From contig NZ_VZOW01000014.1 of NCBI RefSeq assembly GCF_008801835.1, forward strand, positions 1-64,000: DNA of 64,000 bases, written 5' to 3'. Shown here piece after piece: positions 61,541-64,000 of the stretch (within the stretch, counting starts at the first letter, position 1; the number at the start of each line of letters is the position of its first letter). This DNA comes from Cupriavidus pauculus (lineage in GTDB: Bacteria > Pseudomonadota > Gammaproteobacteria > Burkholderiales > Burkholderiaceae). The notes beneath the pieces were generated by a model that was not told the DNA's origin, searched no databases, and was given only the letters and a program-made list of their open reading frames with translations. The translations under genes and the position numbers were made by a program.

Positions 61541-62650
61541 ATGGATTTCACCTACAGCGAAGAGCAGCAGATGCTGGCTGACAGCTTGCGCCGCTTTGTC
61601 GCGTCCGAATACACGTTCGAAAATCGCCGTCGCAACGCGCGCGATCACGGCGCGTTCGACCCGCGCATCTGGTCGGCGCTGGCCGAGATGGGCGTGCTGG
61701 GTCTCGGCATTCCGGCCGAACACGGCGGCTTTGGCGAAGGCCCCGCCAGCCAGGTGGTGGTACAGCGCGAACTGGGCCGCGCGCTGGTGCAGGAACCCGT
61801 GATTCCCGGCGCTGTCATCGCTGGCGCGGTGCTCTCGCACTACGCGCCGGCCGCGCTGCAGACGCAGTGGCTACCGGCCATCGCCAATGGCGAACGGGTC
61901 TTCGCGCTGGCGTATCTGGAACCGGCCACACGCTACCGGCTGGACACCGCGCAAGCGGCGGCCACGCCATGCGCCAACCAGGGCTACGTGATCGATGGCG
62001 TGAAGTCGACGGTGTGGCACGGCGGCGCGGCCGACATGTATCTCGTCAGCGCCAAGCTCGATGGCGCGCTCGCGCTGTTCGTGGTGCAGCGCGACGCGCC
62101 GGGCGTGAGCGTGACGCCGTATCCGACGATCGACCGACTGGCGGGTGCGGACCTCGCCCTGGAGAACGCGCCGGCCACGCTCGTCACGGCCGATGGCCTC
62201 GGGGCGCTCGAATTCGGCATCGACCACGGCATCGCCGCGCAATGCGCGGCAGCGGCCGGCGCAATGGAGCGCCTGATCGAAATCACCGCCGAATACCTGG
62301 GCGCGCGCAAGCAGTTTGGCAAGCCGCTGGCATCGTTCCAGGCTCTACAGCACCGCATGGCCGAGATGCTGATGCACAAGGAGCTGGCGCTGTCGATGGC
62401 CTATGTGGCTGCGCAGGGGCTCGATGCCGCCGATGCGGCCGAACGCCGCCGCAAGGTGTCCGCCGCCAAGGTGATTACGGCCAGGGCGGCGCGCTTCGTC
62501 GGCCAGCAGGCCGTGCAACTGCACGGCGGCATGGGCATGACAGACGAGCTGGAAGTGGGCGACTATTTCAAGGCGCTGACCATGACAGACGTATTGCTGG
62601 GCGATACTGATCTGCACATGGAGCGCTACTGCGGCGCCATGGCAGCCTGA
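61541..62650 (+). CDS. acyl-CoA dehydrogenase, partner subunit
   Basis: A 369-residue acyl-CoA dehydrogenase (pimeloyl-CoA dehydrogenase small-subunit type): FTYSEEQQMLADSLRRFVAS, LGARKQFGKPLASFQALQHR, QLHGGMGMTDELEVGDYFKA. Neither catalytic Glu is visible: DVLLGDTDL at the usual site and GIDHGIAAQC at the alternative, so this subunit is probably non-catalytic and serves FAD or substrate binding. Seventeen bases after its partner; AAGGACGACAGGC ahead of the ATG. Confidence 0.9.
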   Translation: MDFTYSEEQQMLADSLRRFVASEYTFENRRRNARDHGAFDPRIWSALAEMGVLGLGIPAEHGGFGEGPASQVVVQRELGRALVQEPVIPGAVIAGAVLSHYAPAALQTQWLPAIANGERVFALAYLEPATRYRLDTAQAAATPCANQGYVIDGVKSTVWHGGAADMYLVSAKLDGALALFVVQRDAPGVSVTPYPTIDRLAGADLALENAPATLVTADGLGALEFGIDHGIAAQCAAAAGAMERLIEITAEYLGARKQFGKPLASFQALQHRMAEMLMHKELALSMAYVAAQGLDAADAAERRRKVSAAKVITARAARFVGQQAVQLHGGMGMTDELEVGDYFKALTMTDVLLGDTDLHMERYCGAMAA

Positions 62651-62763
62651 CAGCAGCCATCCAATCGGCAGCCGTGCGCAATCGCTCGGCAACAACGCAA
62701 ACCAGGCCCGCCGGGGCGCGATGACCGCCATCGCGTCACGGCCCGCCTCAACGGAAGATATCG

Positions 62764-63930
62764 ATGACCATCAATGGCAAGGCATACATCGTCGGGGCCT
62801 ACGAGCACCCGACCCGCAAGGCGCCGGACAAGACCGTGGCGCAGCTTCACGCCGAAAGCGCCAAGGGCGCGCTGGAGGACGCGGGGCTCACGCTGGCCGA
62901 TGTCGACGGCTATTTCTGCGCCGGCGACGCGCCGGGCCTCGGCATGGTCAACATGGTCGACTATCTGGGCCTCAATGCGCGACATGTCGATTCCACCGAG
63001 ATGGGCGGATCGTCCTATATCGCGCACGTGTCGCATGCCGCGCAGGCCATCGCTGCCGGCAAGTGCAATGTGGCGTTGATCACGCTGGCCGGGCGCCCGC
63101 GCTCGGAAGGGTCGAGCGGCACGCAGGCGCGCAACTGGGGCGCGAACCTGCCGGACCAGCCCTTCGAGGCGCCCTTCAGCCCGGTAACGGTGAACCTCTA
63201 TGCAATGGTGGCGCAGCGCCATATGTACGAATTCGGCACCACGCCGGAACAGCTCGCATGGATCAAGGTGGCCGCGTCGCATCACGCGCAGCACAATCCC
63301 AACGCCATGCTGCGCGAGCTGGTCACGGTCGAGGACGTGCTCAATTCCCCGATGATCTCGGATCCGCTGCATCGGCTCGATTGCTGCGTGGTGTCGGACG
63401 GCGGCGGCGCGCTGATCGTGGCGCGCCCGGAAATCGCCGCCACGCTCAAGCGCCCGAAAATCAAGGTGCTGGGCGCGGGCGAGCATGTCAAGGGCCTGCT
63501 GGGCGGCCATGTCGATCTGTCATGGTCGGCAGCGCGCGTATCCGGGGCGGCGGCGTTTGCCGAAGCGGGCGTGACGCCCGCCGATATCCAGTACGCGTCG
63601 ATCTACGACAGCTTCACGATCACCGTGCTGATGCAGCTCGAGGATCTGGGCTTCTGCAAGAAGGGCGAAGGCGGCAAGTTCGTGATGGACGGCAACCTGA
63701 TTGCCGGCGTCGGCAAGCTGCCGATCAACACCGACGGCGGCGGCCTGTGCAACAACCATCCGGCCAATCGCGGCGGCATCACCAAGGTGATCGAAGCCGT
63801 GCGCCAGTTGCGCGGCGAAGCGCACCCCGCCGTGCAGGTCAAGGACTGCGGCCTGGCGCTGGCGCAGGGAACCGGCGGGTACATGGGATCGCGCCATGGC
63901 TCCGCTACGCTGATCCTCGAACGTGAATAA
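62764..63930 (+). CDS. thiolase-fold protein lacking the nucleophilic Cys (SCPx/Ltp2-like)
   Basis: A 388-residue thiolase-family protein (KAYIVGAYEHPTRKAPDKTV, HAAQAIAAGKCNVALITLAG, GTGGYMGSRHGSATLILERE). Where thiolases have Cys in a CxSG motif, it reads STEMGGSSYI (77-86), with no Cys; a His is at HPANRGG. Steroid side-chain aldolases of the Ltp2 type are thiolase-fold, Cys-free and use conserved Tyr with a DUF35 partner; Tyr occurs here in ASIYDSFT and GGYMGSRHG. So retro-aldol cleavage is more likely than thiolysis. GGAAG precedes ATG 62764. Confidence 0.88.
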   Translation: MTINGKAYIVGAYEHPTRKAPDKTVAQLHAESAKGALEDAGLTLADVDGYFCAGDAPGLGMVNMVDYLGLNARHVDSTEMGGSSYIAHVSHAAQAIAAGKCNVALITLAGRPRSEGSSGTQARNWGANLPDQPFEAPFSPVTVNLYAMVAQRHMYEFGTTPEQLAWIKVAASHHAQHNPNAMLRELVTVEDVLNSPMISDPLHRLDCCVVSDGGGALIVARPEIAATLKRPKIKVLGAGEHVKGLLGGHVDLSWSAARVSGAAAFAEAGVTPADIQYASIYDSFTITVLMQLEDLGFCKKGEGGKFVMDGNLIAGVGKLPINTDGGGLCNNHPANRGGITKVIEAVRQLRGEAHPAVQVKDCGLALAQGTGGYMGSRHGSATLILERE

Positions 63931-63942
63931 GGGATGACAACC

Positions 63943-64000
63943 ATGACCACTCCTTACGTCCCCTCGCCGTTCAAGGCGCCCGACGAACTCCCCGACAACG
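63943..64000 (+). CDS. partial gene, probable DUF35 / Zn-ribbon OB-fold partner (runs off the window)
   Basis: Only the first 19 codons are present (MTTPYVPSPFKAPDELPDN). AAGGG lies eight bases ahead of ATG 63943, 12 bases after the thiolase-like stop. Thiolase-fold proteins of this kind are normally followed by an OB-fold/Zn-ribbon (DUF35) gene, so that is the expectation; the visible residues alone do not prove it. Confidence 0.5.
   Translation, partial: MTTPYVPSPFKAPDELPDN

Noticed and set aside
1..64000. tRNA, rRNA, insertion sequence, prophage or integration site
   Set aside because: No T-loop-like GTTCGA context forming a cloverleaf, no ribosomal sequence, no transposase or integrase and no flanking direct repeats were seen by eye. 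A covariance-model search (tRNAscan-SE, Infernal) would settle the RNA point.

Overview
The window is high-GC DNA with dense genes on both strands. It looks like a chromosome or chromid segment of a betaproteobacterium of the Burkholderiales, most likely Cupriavidus or a close relative. The basis for that is seven orphan Bug/TctC solute receptors, a fused-AB Pha/Mrp antiporter, a prkA-yeaH-spoVR stress operon and many acyl-CoA catabolic genes. The genus call is inference. I saw no rRNA, tRNA, CRISPR array, prophage or insertion sequence.

Layout. 0.2-4.6 kb: exonuclease/GIY-YIG nuclease fusion, small lipoprotein, Bug receptor, glycosyltransferase. 4.7-12.5 kb: apparent six-gene minus-strand operon, iclR - ADP-forming acyl-CoA synthetase - Bug - DUF1254 - DUF1254 - Bug, with a palindrome at its head. 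12.6-14.4 kb: divergent tetR and Bug. 14.5-23.4 kb: histidine phosphatase, LysE exporter, large alpha/beta-hydrolase lipoprotein, tandem-repeat secreted protein, MscS channel, LuxR regulator. 23.5-28.4 kb: spoVR, yeaH, prkA. 28.4-29.4 kb: about 1 kb without genes. 29.4-36.1 kb: SDR, LysR, Bug, acyl-CoA dehydrogenase, MmgE/PrpD and FAS1-like dehydratase. 36.2-39.7 kb: gntR - TPP enzyme, VirK/YbjX protein. 40.2-45 kb: CsbD, Cys-repeat secreted protein, ModA-like protein, MarR, 2OG-Fe(II)-like protein, lipoprotein. 45.1-51.1 kb: phaABCDEFG antiporter. 51.4-52.8 kb: two hypothetical proteins. 53-64 kb: acyl-CoA catabolic block with two paralogous ligases, crotonase, two Bug receptors, paired acyl-CoA dehydrogenases, a thiolase-fold protein without the usual Cys, and the start of its probable partner.

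Themes. Most of the window is substrate capture (Bug), CoA activation and beta-oxidation-type chemistry under local regulators (IclR, TetR, GntR, two LysR). Two loci could be undescribed pathways: the twin DUF1254 operon (4.7-12.5 kb) and the 53-64 kb block, where sequence hallmarks suggest a heteromeric acyl-CoA dehydrogenase and a retro-aldol step. The rest is stress and envelope functions: PrkA system, CsbD, MscS and cation/proton antiport.
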